Assembly: GCA_964592275.1 (NCBI GenBank)
Contig: CAZQDJ010000020.1
Span: 1-19,135 of the forward strand
Length of the DNA: 19,135 bases
Source of the DNA: CANNBR01 sp964592275
GTDB taxonomy: Bacteria > Babelota > Babeliae > Babelales > CAIQNR01
Direction: 5' to 3'
Shown here: piece by piece, positions 7,600-15,479 of the stretch
How the letters are laid out: each line of letters starts with the position of its first letter
Numbering within the stretch: the stretch's first letter is position 1
Position numbers and translations under genes: made by a program
The notes under the pieces: model-generated
What the model was told of the DNA's origin: nothing
The model's input: only the letters and a program-made list of their open reading frames with translations
Database searches by the model: none

Positions 7600-7703
7600 G
7601 ATTAGGAGCTTCTTTTGAGGGGGCTGACTTCTCAATAAACGAGTAGCTTAGCTTATTTTTTTGACATAATAAGGTAAAAGAGAATGCCTTTTAAGCTTTA
7701 TTC

Positions 7704-7748
7704 TTAAAAGCCCGATCCCATCGTGGTTTTAAGAATAATTATTGACTT
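7704..7748 (+). repeat. Dispersed inverted repeat ending in TTGACTT, copy 2
   Basis: The gap 7532-7858 holds no gene; it contains the two divergent promoter regions and two repeats. In this one, the left arm ATTCTTAAAAGCCCGAT (7700-7716) and right arm ATCGTGGTTTTAAGAAT (7720-7736) pair at 15 of 17 positions around a 3-base loop. AATTATTGACTT follows directly. It matches copy 1 at 6550-6600, including an exact run of over 20 bases. Its tail supplies the -35 box of the ftsQ promoter. Confidence 0.7.
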
Positions 7749-7771
7749 GTAAGTTCTGGAAAACGTATAAA
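7742..7771 (+). promoter_or_regulatory. Probable promoter of the ftsQ-ftsA-ftsZ operon
   Basis: TTGACT (7742-7747) and TATAAA (7766-7771) are separated by 18 bases, each one base from consensus. Transcription would start near 7778 and leave a leader of about 80 bases containing the repeat at 7799-7824. This is the best promoter match I saw in the window, and it precedes the division genes with no other start site between. Confidence 0.6.
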
Positions 7772-7798
7772 GGTGATAAGTGATGGGTGTGGGAACAT

Positions 7799-7824
7799 CC
7801 TCCTTCGCCAAGGCTTTGGAGGAC
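7799..7824 (-). repeat. 26-bp palindromic repeat in the ftsQ leader
   Basis: The reading on the minus strand (GTCCTCCAAAGCCTTGGCG and so on) matches 23 of 26 bases of the element at 15416-15441, which lies in the opposite orientation. Internally CCTCC pairs with GGAGG and GCC with GGC, so a transcript could fold it. It falls in the untranslated leader of the division operon, about 35 bases before the ftsQ start. Confidence 0.65.
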
Positions 7825-7858
7825 TGCGGGCTAAAAACCCTTGAAGAGGATTAGAGTT

Positions 7859-8620
7859 GTGAAGAACTTTAAAGTTTTTGGAGTAGTATGTTTGGTGCTT
7901 ATAAGTCTGAGTGTGTACGCGGTGCTACGCATTCATAATTTTTACGCTACCCCCTCACATACTTTTGTGCTTTCTTCTCATTCAAATCTTTCATCGCTTT
8001 CTGCTGATTGTAAAAAACATTTACGAACTTTTTTTAACGTTCATAAGGTATCTCAACTTTCTTCCGATTATTTTTCTGCTGAATTAAAAAAACAGTTTCC
8101 CGCTTTAAAAAAGATAACTTTCTCTTATAAGAGTGAAAAAAAAACACTAGTGATGGTGCAGTCTGCTCAGCCACTGTTCGTTTTTAATAATCAGGTGGTA
8201 ATAACCGATCAAAAAACTCAGGTTGCTCAGGTAGATTTTGAGCAGTCGCTTAGAGCAACGCTTCCTCATTTTTCTGTAATTCAAGGTAAAAATACTCAAT
8301 TAATTTCAGAGGAATGTATTGAGTATGCGTGTGCGCTTGATCCAAAGGTTCATGCATTCTATGACGTTGAATGGGTAGATAGTTCTCTTATAAAATTTCA
8401 CGATAAACAACATGCGCAGATTACGGTATTGGGTTGTGCGCAAACAAAAGCAGAAACGATACTGCAATCAGCATGCCGCGAAGTAACAGTTGCGCTTTTA
8501 GAAAGAAAAACTGGTTGTAAGGGACAAAAAAGTGATTGGTATATTGATAGGCGATTTAACGGTCAAATGATTGTATTTCCGGGGGGAAGGGTCACAAATG
8601 AAAAAACTGTTTGGGGATAA
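7859..8620 (+). CDS. ftsQ: Cell division protein FtsQ/DivIB-like
   Basis: FtsQ is a bitopic membrane protein that links the cytoplasmic division ring to the periplasmic synthesis machinery (FtsB/FtsL). The 253-residue product has a short cytoplasmic tail, one transmembrane helix (about residues 5-24, FKVFGVVCLVLISLSVYAVL) and a periplasmic part beginning with a region that looks like a POTRA domain (FNVHKVSQLS...ELKKQFPALKKITFSYKS...TLVMVQSAQPLF). Sequence identity to FtsQ is weak, as usual in this family. The position immediately before ftsA carries most of the weight. I place the start at GTG 7859, because AGAGGA (7845-7850) is correctly spaced for it; an in-frame TTG at 7841 would add six residues but has no ribosome binding site. 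The end overlaps ftsA by 23 bases. Confidence 0.75.
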   Translation: MKNFKVFGVVCLVLISLSVYAVLRIHNFYATPSHTFVLSSHSNLSSLSADCKKHLRTFFNVHKVSQLSSDYFSAELKKQFPALKKITFSYKSEKKTLVMVQSAQPLFVFNNQVVITDQKTQVAQVDFEQSLRATLPHFSVIQGKNTQLISEECIEYACALDPKVHAFYDVEWVDSSLIKFHDKQHAQITVLGCAQTKAETILQSACREVTVALLERKTGCKGQKSDWYIDRRFNGQMIVFPGGRVTNEKTVWG

Positions 8621-9833
8621 AATAGTTACGGCAATTGATGTGGGAACAACAAAAATTTGCGTGTTGATTGGGCAACAATTGAGCGAAGGTTCGGTTGAAA
8701 TTTTGGGGGTAGGAAAAGTTCCTTCAGAAGGATTGCGCAAAGGGGTGGTGGTTGATATGGCCAAAACCATTCGTTCAATTAAAGAGGCGGTGGAAGAAGC
8801 ACAATTGATGGCTAACATTAGAATAGAATCGGCGGTTGTTGGAGTTTCGGGTAGCCATATTCAGTCTCGTAATGTGTATGGTGCGGTGCCTATTGGAAAA
8901 AAGGGAGTAACTCAAGAAGATATTGCTAACGTAATTGCAAATGCAAAAGCAGTACCGCTTGCAGAAGGTCAACAAGTGCTTCATGTTTTACCTCAGTATT
9001 TTAGTATCGATGGTCAAGAACGAGTACAAGATCCGCTAGGCATGTTTGGTATTCGGCTTGAAGCACAAATACATATGATTACTGGATCAGTAACTTCGGT
9101 GCATAATCTCGTTTCGTGCTGCGAACAAGCAGGCGTTGTGGTGCGCGATGTGATTTTGGAACAACTAGCTTCTGCTAAAGCTGTGCTCAATGACGACGAG
9201 CGTGATTTGGGAGTAGGGATGATTGATATCGGAGGAGGAACTACCGATTTAGCTGTGTACCAGAGAGGAGCCATTTGTCATACGATGGTCATTCCTGTTG
9301 CTGGTAACCATTTTACTAATGATCTTGCGATCGGATTGCGCATTACCACGAAGGATGCGGAACGGATAAAACGAGACTATGGACTTGCAAGTACTCGTTT
9401 GTTAGAAAATGATACCATCATAGAAGGGGAGATGGTCCAAGGAGAAACAATGCGTACGATACACATGAAAGATATTACCGAAATACTCGAGGCTCGCAGT
9501 CAAGAGTTACTTTCGTTGGTGCACGAAGAAATTCTTTCACGCCACCTTTCGCATATTCTTGTTTCAGGATTGGTTATTACCGGTGGTGGTAGCATGCTTG
9601 AAGGACTCAAAGAGGTTGCTGAAGATATGTGTGGGGTACCTGTTCGTATTGGGCGGCCACGCATTGTTCACAGCGATCCTGAAATACTTTCTAACCCTAT
9701 CTATGCCACAGGCTATGGATTGTTGTTGCTTGCCGGCGACAAAGAACATTCTTCAAGCTTGTTTAATGAGGATCAAAAAGGGGTAACCCGTTTATTGATG
9801 CGTATGAAATCGTGGGTTTCTGACTTTTTTTAG
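8598..9833 (+). CDS. ftsA: Cell division protein FtsA
   Basis: FtsA is an actin-like ATPase that ties FtsZ filaments to the inner membrane. The 411-residue length is normal. The first phosphate motif is AIDVGTTKICVLIG (12-25), the second is GMIDIGGGTTDLAVY (207-221), and the adenosine motif is VITGGGSMLEGL (326-337). The 1C domain lies in between (about 85-165, with SGSHIQSRN). The C-terminus GVTRLLMRMKSWVSDFF is an amphipathic membrane-targeting helix. The ATG at 8598 follows GGGAAGGG and is favoured over an upstream in-frame TTG at 8571, because it yields the usual short N-terminus. It overlaps the end of ftsQ and is followed by ftsZ after 26 bases, so the three are probably translationally linked. 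Confidence 0.96.
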   Translation: MKKLFGDKIVTAIDVGTTKICVLIGQQLSEGSVEILGVGKVPSEGLRKGVVVDMAKTIRSIKEAVEEAQLMANIRIESAVVGVSGSHIQSRNVYGAVPIGKKGVTQEDIANVIANAKAVPLAEGQQVLHVLPQYFSIDGQERVQDPLGMFGIRLEAQIHMITGSVTSVHNLVSCCEQAGVVVRDVILEQLASAKAVLNDDERDLGVGMIDIGGGTTDLAVYQRGAICHTMVIPVAGNHFTNDLAIGLRITTKDAERIKRDYGLASTRLLENDTIIEGEMVQGETMRTIHMKDITEILEARSQELLSLVHEEILSRHLSHILVSGLVITGGGSMLEGLKEVAEDMCGVPVRIGRPRIVHSDPEILSNPIYATGYGLLLLAGDKEHSSSLFNEDQKGVTRLLMRMKSWVSDFF

Positions 9834-9859
9834 GGTCATAAAATAAGGGGAGAGTGCAC

Positions 9860-11617
9860 ATGATACATCTTGAGCAAGAAGAAAAAGGCCATGGTGCCGT
9901 TGCTTGCATAAAAGTAGTGGGAGTCGGGGGAGCTGGAGGGAACACCATTAATTGCATGGTAGAATCAGGATTTAAAGGTGCTGAATTTTATGCAGTGAAT
10001 ACTGACGCACAAGCTCTTCATGTATCGCTTGCAGGAACTAAGATTCAGATTGGTTTAAAATCAACCAAAGGTCTTGGCGCTGGGGCAAATCCAGAAATTG
10101 GTAAGCGCGCAGCAGAAGAAGATCTTGATAAAGTAATGCAGGCGCTTAGTGATGCTGACATTGTATTTGTAACAGGGGGCATGGGTGGTGGAACAGGGTC
10201 CGGAGCTATTCCTGTTATTGTGCAAGCTCTCAAAGAAAAAGGCATTTTGACTATCGTTGTCATAACAAAGCCATTTTTATTTGAAGGTAAACGTCGTGCA
10301 CGTATTACCGAGCAAGCCTTAGAAACGATCAAAGCAACTGCAGATACTCTCCTTATTATTCCTAATCAAAAACTCCTTGAAGTTACCGATGATAAAGTTT
10401 CTATGATCGAAGCATTTGGTATGATCAATGAAGTTTTGAATCAATCGGTGCGCAGTATTTCAGATATCATTACCCGTTCGGGTCACATAAATGTCGACTT
10501 TGCTGATGTCAGAGAAATTATGAAAGATAAGGGCATTGCTGTTATGGGAACTGCCCGTTGTTCTGGACAAGGCCGTGCAAAAAAAGCTGCGTTAGAAGCG
10601 ATATCTTCGCCACTTTTGGAAAATATGAGTATCGCTGGAGCCCGTTCTGTTCTGTTAAATATTACCGGGGGTACCGACCTGGGCTTGCAAGAAATAAGTG
10701 AGGCAGCTTCCGTTATTTATGAACAAGCAGATGAAGATGCAAACATTATTCTTGGATCTGTCATCGATAGCAAAATGGGTGATGAAGTAGCAGTTACTAT
10801 TATTGCAACAGGATTTCCTGCTGCTCCTTCAGTAAAAATGCAGGAACAGCAAGCGTCAACTCAAAAAATTCATTTGCAGCCAACGGCGCAGGTGATTCAA
10901 CAGTCAGAAGCGCTTGTTCAAAAAATGTATGCGCAACCAGTTGAAGTAGTGCAGCCAATTACCGAAGGTTACGCCTTAGCCTCAGCGGCGGAGAATGAAA
11001 AAAAAGAAGTAGTTCTTGAAGCTGCTCCTGCGTATCACAGGCCCTTTGTTCAAGAGGCTGCTCCTGTTTATCAACCGATTCCAGAATCAGAAGGTTACGC
11101 CTCAGCCTCGGCGGCGGCGAATAAAAAAGAGCTTGCGATGGAACAAGTGCCACAAATGGTCTCTAAACCAGAAGTGATCGCTGTGGTTCAAGAGCAGTTG
11201 GCTCCAAAAATTGAAAAAAAAGAGATGCTTGTTCAGGAGAAAGAATCAGTAATTATTCTTGCTCCATCAATACGTCAAGCTGCTCCTGAAGAACTTTCTT
11301 GTTTGATAGAAAAACGAGAAGAGCTTTCTTGTCCGGTAAAACCAATGACTGAAGACGAAGAGTTTGAACAGTTATTGCGTGAAGAAGCTGAGTTATTAGC
11401 AAGAAAAGCAGCGCTTGTGAAAGGTGCTGCAGAAAGAGCGCAAGAAAGTGCCGCAATGGCATTAGATGCAGAACAACACATGGAAGCTGCAAGTGTTGTT
11501 CAAGAACATAAAGAAAATCCTTTGCAACAGCAGGCAGCACCACAAGTAATAGATATCAATGATCTTGATGTTCCTGCGTTTATGAGAAAGCATGCAAAAG
11601 AGCGAAGAGCGGAATAA
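9860..11617 (+). CDS. ftsZ: Cell division protein FtsZ with a long repetitive linker
   Basis: FtsZ is the tubulin-like GTPase that forms the division ring. The core spans about residues 14-320: GVGGAGGNT (21-29), the tubulin signature GGMGGGTGSGA (106-116), and the T7 loop NVDFADV (211-217), whose acidic residues complete the active site of the next subunit. The C-terminal peptide DINDLDVPAFMRK matches the FtsA-binding tail. At 585 residues it is about 200 longer than usual, because the linker (about 321-560) is expanded and rich in Ala, Gln and Glu. It carries internal duplications, including two EGYA-x-ASAA-x-N blocks and two EAAP-x-Y blocks. The ATG at 9860 is chosen over GTG 9854, which would sit only two bases from the GGGGAGA site. 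Confidence 0.97.
   Translation: MIHLEQEEKGHGAVACIKVVGVGGAGGNTINCMVESGFKGAEFYAVNTDAQALHVSLAGTKIQIGLKSTKGLGAGANPEIGKRAAEEDLDKVMQALSDADIVFVTGGMGGGTGSGAIPVIVQALKEKGILTIVVITKPFLFEGKRRARITEQALETIKATADTLLIIPNQKLLEVTDDKVSMIEAFGMINEVLNQSVRSISDIITRSGHINVDFADVREIMKDKGIAVMGTARCSGQGRAKKAALEAISSPLLENMSIAGARSVLLNITGGTDLGLQEISEAASVIYEQADEDANIILGSVIDSKMGDEVAVTIIATGFPAAPSVKMQEQQASTQKIHLQPTAQVIQQSEALVQKMYAQPVEVVQPITEGYALASAAENEKKEVVLEAAPAYHRPFVQEAAPVYQPIPESEGYASASAAANKKELAMEQVPQMVSKPEVIAVVQEQLAPKIEKKEMLVQEKESVIILAPSIRQAAPEELSCLIEKREELSCPVKPMTEDEEFEQLLREEAELLARKAALVKGAAERAQESAAMALDAEQHMEAASVVQEHKENPLQQQAAPQVIDINDLDVPAFMRKHAKERRAE
10965..11131 (+). repeat. Duplicated segment inside the FtsZ linker
   Basis: GAAGGTTACGCC followed by an AGCCTC and GGCGG rich stretch occurs at 10965-11007 and again at 11090-11131 with few changes. 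Each encodes EGYA(L/S)ASAA-x-N-x-K. The blocks are more GC-rich than the surrounding gene. They may be a tandem duplication or the coding remains of an inserted palindromic element. Confidence 0.6.
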
Positions 11618-11700
11618 GCGAGACGCATTACCTTATGTATCATTAATAGACTTAGTGTGTGTCTTTAAATGAGTCTTGCCATAGTTTTTTTGTTTCTGTC

Positions 11701-11740
11701 AAAAGAAGAGGGTGGTGTAAAACTACTCTCTTCTTTTTTT
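11701..11740 (+). terminator. Intrinsic terminator after ftsZ
   Basis: AAAAGAAGAGGGTGGT (11701-11716) pairs with ACTACTCTCTTCTTTT through two G-T wobbles over a short loop, and the stem runs into a seven-T tract ending at 11740. It closes the ftsQAZ transcript about 85 bases after the ftsZ stop and separates it from pgeF. Confidence 0.85.
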
Positions 11741-11784
11741 GTATACTTAGCCTTGTCATTAAATAACCCTTTTGAAAGGCACGT

Positions 11785-12528
11785 ATGGAGCTGTATCAGG
11801 ATGCTATCATTAAGATTTTTTTTGGTGATAAAAATACCGCTGTATATCCCGATGTTGTTCGCGGTAAAATAAGTGAACAGCTGTATGACCAAGAGCCATT
11901 TAGAAGTATTGGAAAAAAGTTTTTAATACATCCAAGTACCTATGTCTTTTTGCATCAAGTGCATGGAGTTGAAGGCGCAGTTATAACGCAAGAAAATGGT
12001 AAATTTCCCGCATTTACTCAAGAAGGTGATTATCTAGTGACCAATGTTCCTGGAATTGGGATTGGTGTTGCAACTGCTGATTGTATGCCACTTGTGCTTG
12101 TTGATCCTGTTAAAAAAGCTGTGGGGGTTGTTCATGCAGGGTGGAGAGGACTTGTTGCTGGTGTGGTTGAAAAAACTGTTGAGCGTATGCAGTTTGAATA
12201 TGGGTCTCGGCTTGGAGATATTAATTTTCTGATAGGTCCTTCAGCGCAAAAGTGTTGTTATGAAGTGGGGAAAGATTTTTTTGATCAGGCGTGTGCGGTA
12301 CGGCCATCTATTGAGAAGTTTTTAAATGGTGCGCTTAGTGAAATAAACGATCGATTTTTTTTTGATAATAAAAAGTTTTTGTTAGCTCTTTTTTTTGAGA
12401 AAGGTTTTGTAGAGAGTGATTTCAATTTTTTGCATGCTGAATGTACTATCTGCAAGCCATTATACTGTTCTTATCGTCGCGATAAAATGAGTCCTTTGCG
12501 TCAGCTTACGATTGTTTCGTTGAAATAG
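11785..12528 (+). CDS. pgeF: Laccase-domain protein PgeF/YfiH (peptidoglycan editing factor; purine nucleoside-acting)
   Basis: This family (YfiH, YlmD, human LACC1) has been linked to purine nucleoside phosphorylase/deaminase chemistry and, in E. coli, to keeping wrong amino acids out of peptidoglycan stems. The zinc ligands are visible: H60 in HQVH (57-60), C100 in GVATADCMPLVLVDP (95-108), and H117 in GVVHAGWRGLV (114-124). GPSAQKCCYEVG near 151 is the conserved loop of the second half. The length of 247 is normal. The ATG at 11785 has GAAAGG six bases upstream. It lies after the ftsZ terminator and 64 bases before secA. Genes of this family often neighbour ftsZ, as with ylmD in Gram-positives. 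The exact cellular role here is inferred from family and context. Confidence 0.93.
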   Translation: MELYQDAIIKIFFGDKNTAVYPDVVRGKISEQLYDQEPFRSIGKKFLIHPSTYVFLHQVHGVEGAVITQENGKFPAFTQEGDYLVTNVPGIGIGVATADCMPLVLVDPVKKAVGVVHAGWRGLVAGVVEKTVERMQFEYGSRLGDINFLIGPSAQKCCYEVGKDFFDQACAVRPSIEKFLNGALSEINDRFFFDNKKFLLALFFEKGFVESDFNFLHAECTICKPLYCSYRRDKMSPLRQLTIVSLK

Positions 12529-12592
12529 TGGTCGTCGTAGTTTACACTTAGATAATTATTTTTAAATTTTTTATAAAAGAGGTTGACCTAAG

Positions 12593-15130
12593 ATGATTAG
12601 TGCGATACTTGCAAAAATTATAGGTTCACGCAACGATCGAGAGCTTAAAAAGCTGTATCCGATTGTGCAACTGATCAATGCATTCGAACCAGAAATAAGT
12701 GCTTTGAGTGATGAACAATTGTCGAAGAAAACTATTGAATTTAGAGAACAGTTTGCTCAGGGCAAAACACTTGATGATTTATTGCCAGAAGCTTTTGCGG
12801 TAGTGCGTGAAGCATCAAAAAGAAAATTGGGTCAACGTCACTATGATGTTCAGTTGATGGGTGGTATTGTTCTTCATCAAGGTAAGATCCCTGAAATGAA
12901 GACCGGTGAAGGGAAAACACTGACTGCTATCTTAGCATTATACTTGAATGCCCTTTCAGGGAAAAGTTCATTTTTAGTTACCGTAAACGATTACTTAGTG
13001 CGCCGTGATGCAACTTGGATGGAGCCAGTATTTGAAATGCTTGGCATGTCAGTAGGTATTGTTCAGCATTCCTTATCTGATGAAGACCGTAAAAAAGCAT
13101 ATGAATGCGACGTGGTATACATTACAAACAATGAATTAGGGTTTGATTATCTTCGTGATAACATGAAGTTTCGTTTAGAAGATTATGCGCAACGTGATTT
13201 GACGTTTGCTATTGTCGATGAAGTTGACTCAATTTTGATTGATGAAGCGCGTACCCCGCTCATTATTTCAGGAGGATCTGGTGAAAGTAGCGAGCTTTAT
13301 TTTGCAGCTAACAAAGCTATTTCTCTCTTGAAAAAGGGAGAGGATTATGAGGTTGATGAAAAGCAACGTTCAGTGCAGTTAACAGAATCTGGTAATGATA
13401 GAATAGAAGCATTTTTCAAAATAAAAAATTTATACGCTATTGAGTATTTGAGCTTGCTGCATCACGTAACTCAAGCATTACGTGCTCATGCATTATTTCA
13501 TAAAGATGTTGAGTATGTTGTTCAAGACAATCAAGTGCTTATTGTTGACGAATTTACTGGACGTATTCTTGCAGGAAGGCGATATAGTGATGGCTTGCAT
13601 CAAGCATTGGAAGCAAAAGAGGGTGTTGAGCTTGAACGCGAAACACAAACCCTTGCTTCTATCACCTTGCAAAATCTTTTCAGATTGTTTACCAAGCTTG
13701 CTGGGATGACCGGTACCGCTATGACTGAAGCTGAAGAATTCCATAATATTTATAAACTTGATGTGATTTCGATTCCTACCAACATGAAGATGATTCGTGA
13801 CGATAAAAATGATCTTATTTTCTTGTCTGAAGCTGCAAAATATCGTGCAATTGTAGAAGACGTTAAAGAACGTTTTAAAAAAGGCCAACCAGTTTTGATT
13901 GGTACGATTGCAGTTGAAAAATCTGAAGCGTTAAGTAATGTTCTTCGTAAAGAAGGCATTCCTCATGATGTGTTAAACGCAAAACAGCATGAACGGGAAG
14001 CTGATATTGTTGCTTGCGCTGGTCAGCCAGGGAAAATTACCATCGCTACTAACATGGCTGGTCGTGGTACTGATATAAAATTAACTCCCGATTCATTAGC
14101 TGTTGGTGGTTTGTATATTCTTGGTACTGAGCGACATGAAAGTCGTCGTATTGATAATCAGTTGCGAGGACGTGCTGGGCGCCAAGGAGATGTAGGGGAA
14201 TCCCGTTTTTATATTTCTCTTGAAGATCAATTAATTCGTGTGTTTGCGGGTGATACGTTTCAATTCCGTGATCGAATGCAGAGTTGGTCTGGCATGACAG
14301 ATGATGAGACGATCGAATCTCCTATGGTTTCGCGTGCTATTGAAAACTCGCAGGAAAAAGTTGAAAAGCAGCATTTTGAATCACGTAAACATCTTCTTGA
14401 GTATGATGACGTTATGACGCAGCATCGTAAGGTTATTTACTCTTATCGTCATGATATTTTGCAAGGTGAAGAGCTTGTGTACGAATTAGTTCGCGATATG
14501 ATAGCAGCAGCAGTTGAAGATATTTTTGTACGTCTTGCTCCTGAAAGAGCTCTTACTTCAGAACAAGCAGATGAAATTATAACCTTTCTTTCTCGTGTTA
14601 CTTTTCTTGATAAGAAAATTTTTCTTGCGCAAAATTTTAGTAGCTCAAATAGTGATATCTTTCAATCTGATGTAATAAATTTCTTACTTGAGCAGTATCG
14701 TTTGTCGCGTGGATCTCAAAATACAGAACTTCGTACGAATGCAGAAAAATGGATGATGCTCGAAACACTTGATCAAGCATGGAAGCAACACATGTTGAAT
14801 CTTGATCATTTAAAAGAAGGTATTTCGCTTAGAAGTTGGGGACAAAAAAACCCGCTTATTGAATACAAAAAAGAAGCATATGCAATGTTTGAAGACATGA
14901 TGCGTGAAGTCCGTTGGGAAGTTATCTCACGTATCTTTAGCTTGAATCTCGAACAGTTTGATACAACTGAGCTTGAACGTAAGCGTGAACATGAATTGGA
15001 TGCATTAACGTTGTCTGGTAGCCAAGATGAAGAAGAGGGCTCTTCTCAAGTTCGCCAAGAACCGCGCGTTGGAAGAAATGATGACTGTCCTTGTGGTTCT
15101 GGTAAAAAATACAAGAAGTGTTGCGGATAG
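12593..15130 (+). CDS. secA: Preprotein translocase ATPase SecA
   Basis: SecA drives unfolded preproteins through the SecYEG channel. All landmark motifs are present: Walker A MKTGEGKT (102-109), Walker B region IVDEVDSILIDEARTPLI (207-224), VDEFTGR (318-324), GMTGTA (371-376), TNMAGRGTDI (486-495) and QLRGRAGRQGD (523-533). The wing and scaffold regions follow. The protein ends with the zinc-binding tail DDCPCGSGKKYKKCC, which contacts SecB or ribosomes. At 845 residues it is a compact but complete member, smaller than the 901-residue E. coli protein mainly in the linker before the tail. The ATG at 12593 has AAGAGG about ten bases upstream. The secreted ankyrin proteins and protease encoded nearby are plausible clients. 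Confidence 0.98.
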   Translation: MISAILAKIIGSRNDRELKKLYPIVQLINAFEPEISALSDEQLSKKTIEFREQFAQGKTLDDLLPEAFAVVREASKRKLGQRHYDVQLMGGIVLHQGKIPEMKTGEGKTLTAILALYLNALSGKSSFLVTVNDYLVRRDATWMEPVFEMLGMSVGIVQHSLSDEDRKKAYECDVVYITNNELGFDYLRDNMKFRLEDYAQRDLTFAIVDEVDSILIDEARTPLIISGGSGESSELYFAANKAISLLKKGEDYEVDEKQRSVQLTESGNDRIEAFFKIKNLYAIEYLSLLHHVTQALRAHALFHKDVEYVVQDNQVLIVDEFTGRILAGRRYSDGLHQALEAKEGVELERETQTLASITLQNLFRLFTKLAGMTGTAMTEAEEFHNIYKLDVISIPTNMKMIRDDKNDLIFLSEAAKYRAIVEDVKERFKKGQPVLIGTIAVEKSEALSNVLRKEGIPHDVLNAKQHEREADIVACAGQPGKITIATNMAGRGTDIKLTPDSLAVGGLYILGTERHESRRIDNQLRGRAGRQGDVGESRFYISLEDQLIRVFAGDTFQFRDRMQSWSGMTDDETIESPMVSRAIENSQEKVEKQHFESRKHLLEYDDVMTQHRKVIYSYRHDILQGEELVYELVRDMIAAAVEDIFVRLAPERALTSEQADEIITFLSRVTFLDKKIFLAQNFSSSNSDIFQSDVINFLLEQYRLSRGSQNTELRTNAEKWMMLETLDQAWKQHMLNLDHLKEGISLRSWGQKNPLIEYKKEAYAMFEDMMREVRWEVISRIFSLNLEQFDTTELERKREHELDALTLSGSQDEEEGSSQVRQEPRVGRNDDCPCGSGKKYKKCCG

Positions 15131-15158
15131 GTTTTTTTAAAAAAAAGGAGATGTTGTT

Positions 15159-15362
15159 ATGGCTGTATCAAGTGAGAAAAAAAAGGGAATAGCTCTCATA
15201 GGGCTAGGCCTTTTATTATTGGCAGCAAATGGATGGGTGACTGTTCGTCTTTTAACGCTTATTGTTTCGCTTGTACTTATGAACTACGGGCTTTTAAAGA
15301 TGGGATATCCTTCATTAACTACCTACGTAGGTAATGCATTATCAGCACTTAAATTCTGGTAA
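15159..15362 (+). CDS. Small two-helix membrane protein
   Basis: This 67-residue protein has a basic N-terminus (MAVSSEKKKG) and two hydrophobic segments, about 11-23 (IALIGLGLLLLAA) and 30-46 (RLLTLIVSLVLMNYGLL), predicted to make a short hairpin in the inner membrane. It begins 28 bases after secA with a strong AAGGAG site (15145-15150), so it is probably translated from the secA transcript. I do not recognise a family. Small hydrophobic proteins after secA exist elsewhere, but no relationship to SecE or SecG motifs is visible. It precedes the first MAQFS paralogue by 117 bases, which contain repeats. Confidence 0.72.
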   Translation: MAVSSEKKKGIALIGLGLLLLAANGWVTVRLLTLIVSLVLMNYGLLKMGYPSLTTYVGNALSALKFW

Positions 15363-15415
15363 ATTTTTTTGTGATGAACCTTTCCACTGCTGCCAAATTT
15401 GAGTTACGGAGGGTT

Positions 15416-15441
15416 GTCCTCCGAAGCCTTGGCGTAGGGGG
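15416..15441 (+). repeat. 26-bp palindromic repeat before the first MAQFS paralogue
   Basis: It begins GTCCTCCGAAGCCTTGGCG and matches the complement of 7799-7824 at 23 of 26 positions. GGAGG at 15408-15412 can pair with CCTCC at 15418-15422. A separate small hairpin, GATCCA-AGTA-TGGATC (15448-15463), stands between it and the ribosome binding site. The whole stretch is non-coding leader or spacer. Confidence 0.65.
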
Positions 15442-15479
15442 AACATTGATCCAAGTATGGATCTCGAAGGAGTAGGGCA

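Noticed and set aside
7841..7858. TTG at 7841 as the ftsQ start
   Set aside because: It has no upstream ribosome binding site, while GTG 7859 has AGAGGA at a proper distance.
10045..10332. 95-codon open frame on the opposite strand of ftsZ
   Set aside because: It is a shadow of the ftsZ coding sequence, with no ribosome site and low-complexity composition expected from reversed Gly/Ala codons.
13493..13888. 131-codon open frame on the opposite strand of secA
   Set aside because: It lies wholly within well-conserved secA motifs and has no independent start signal.
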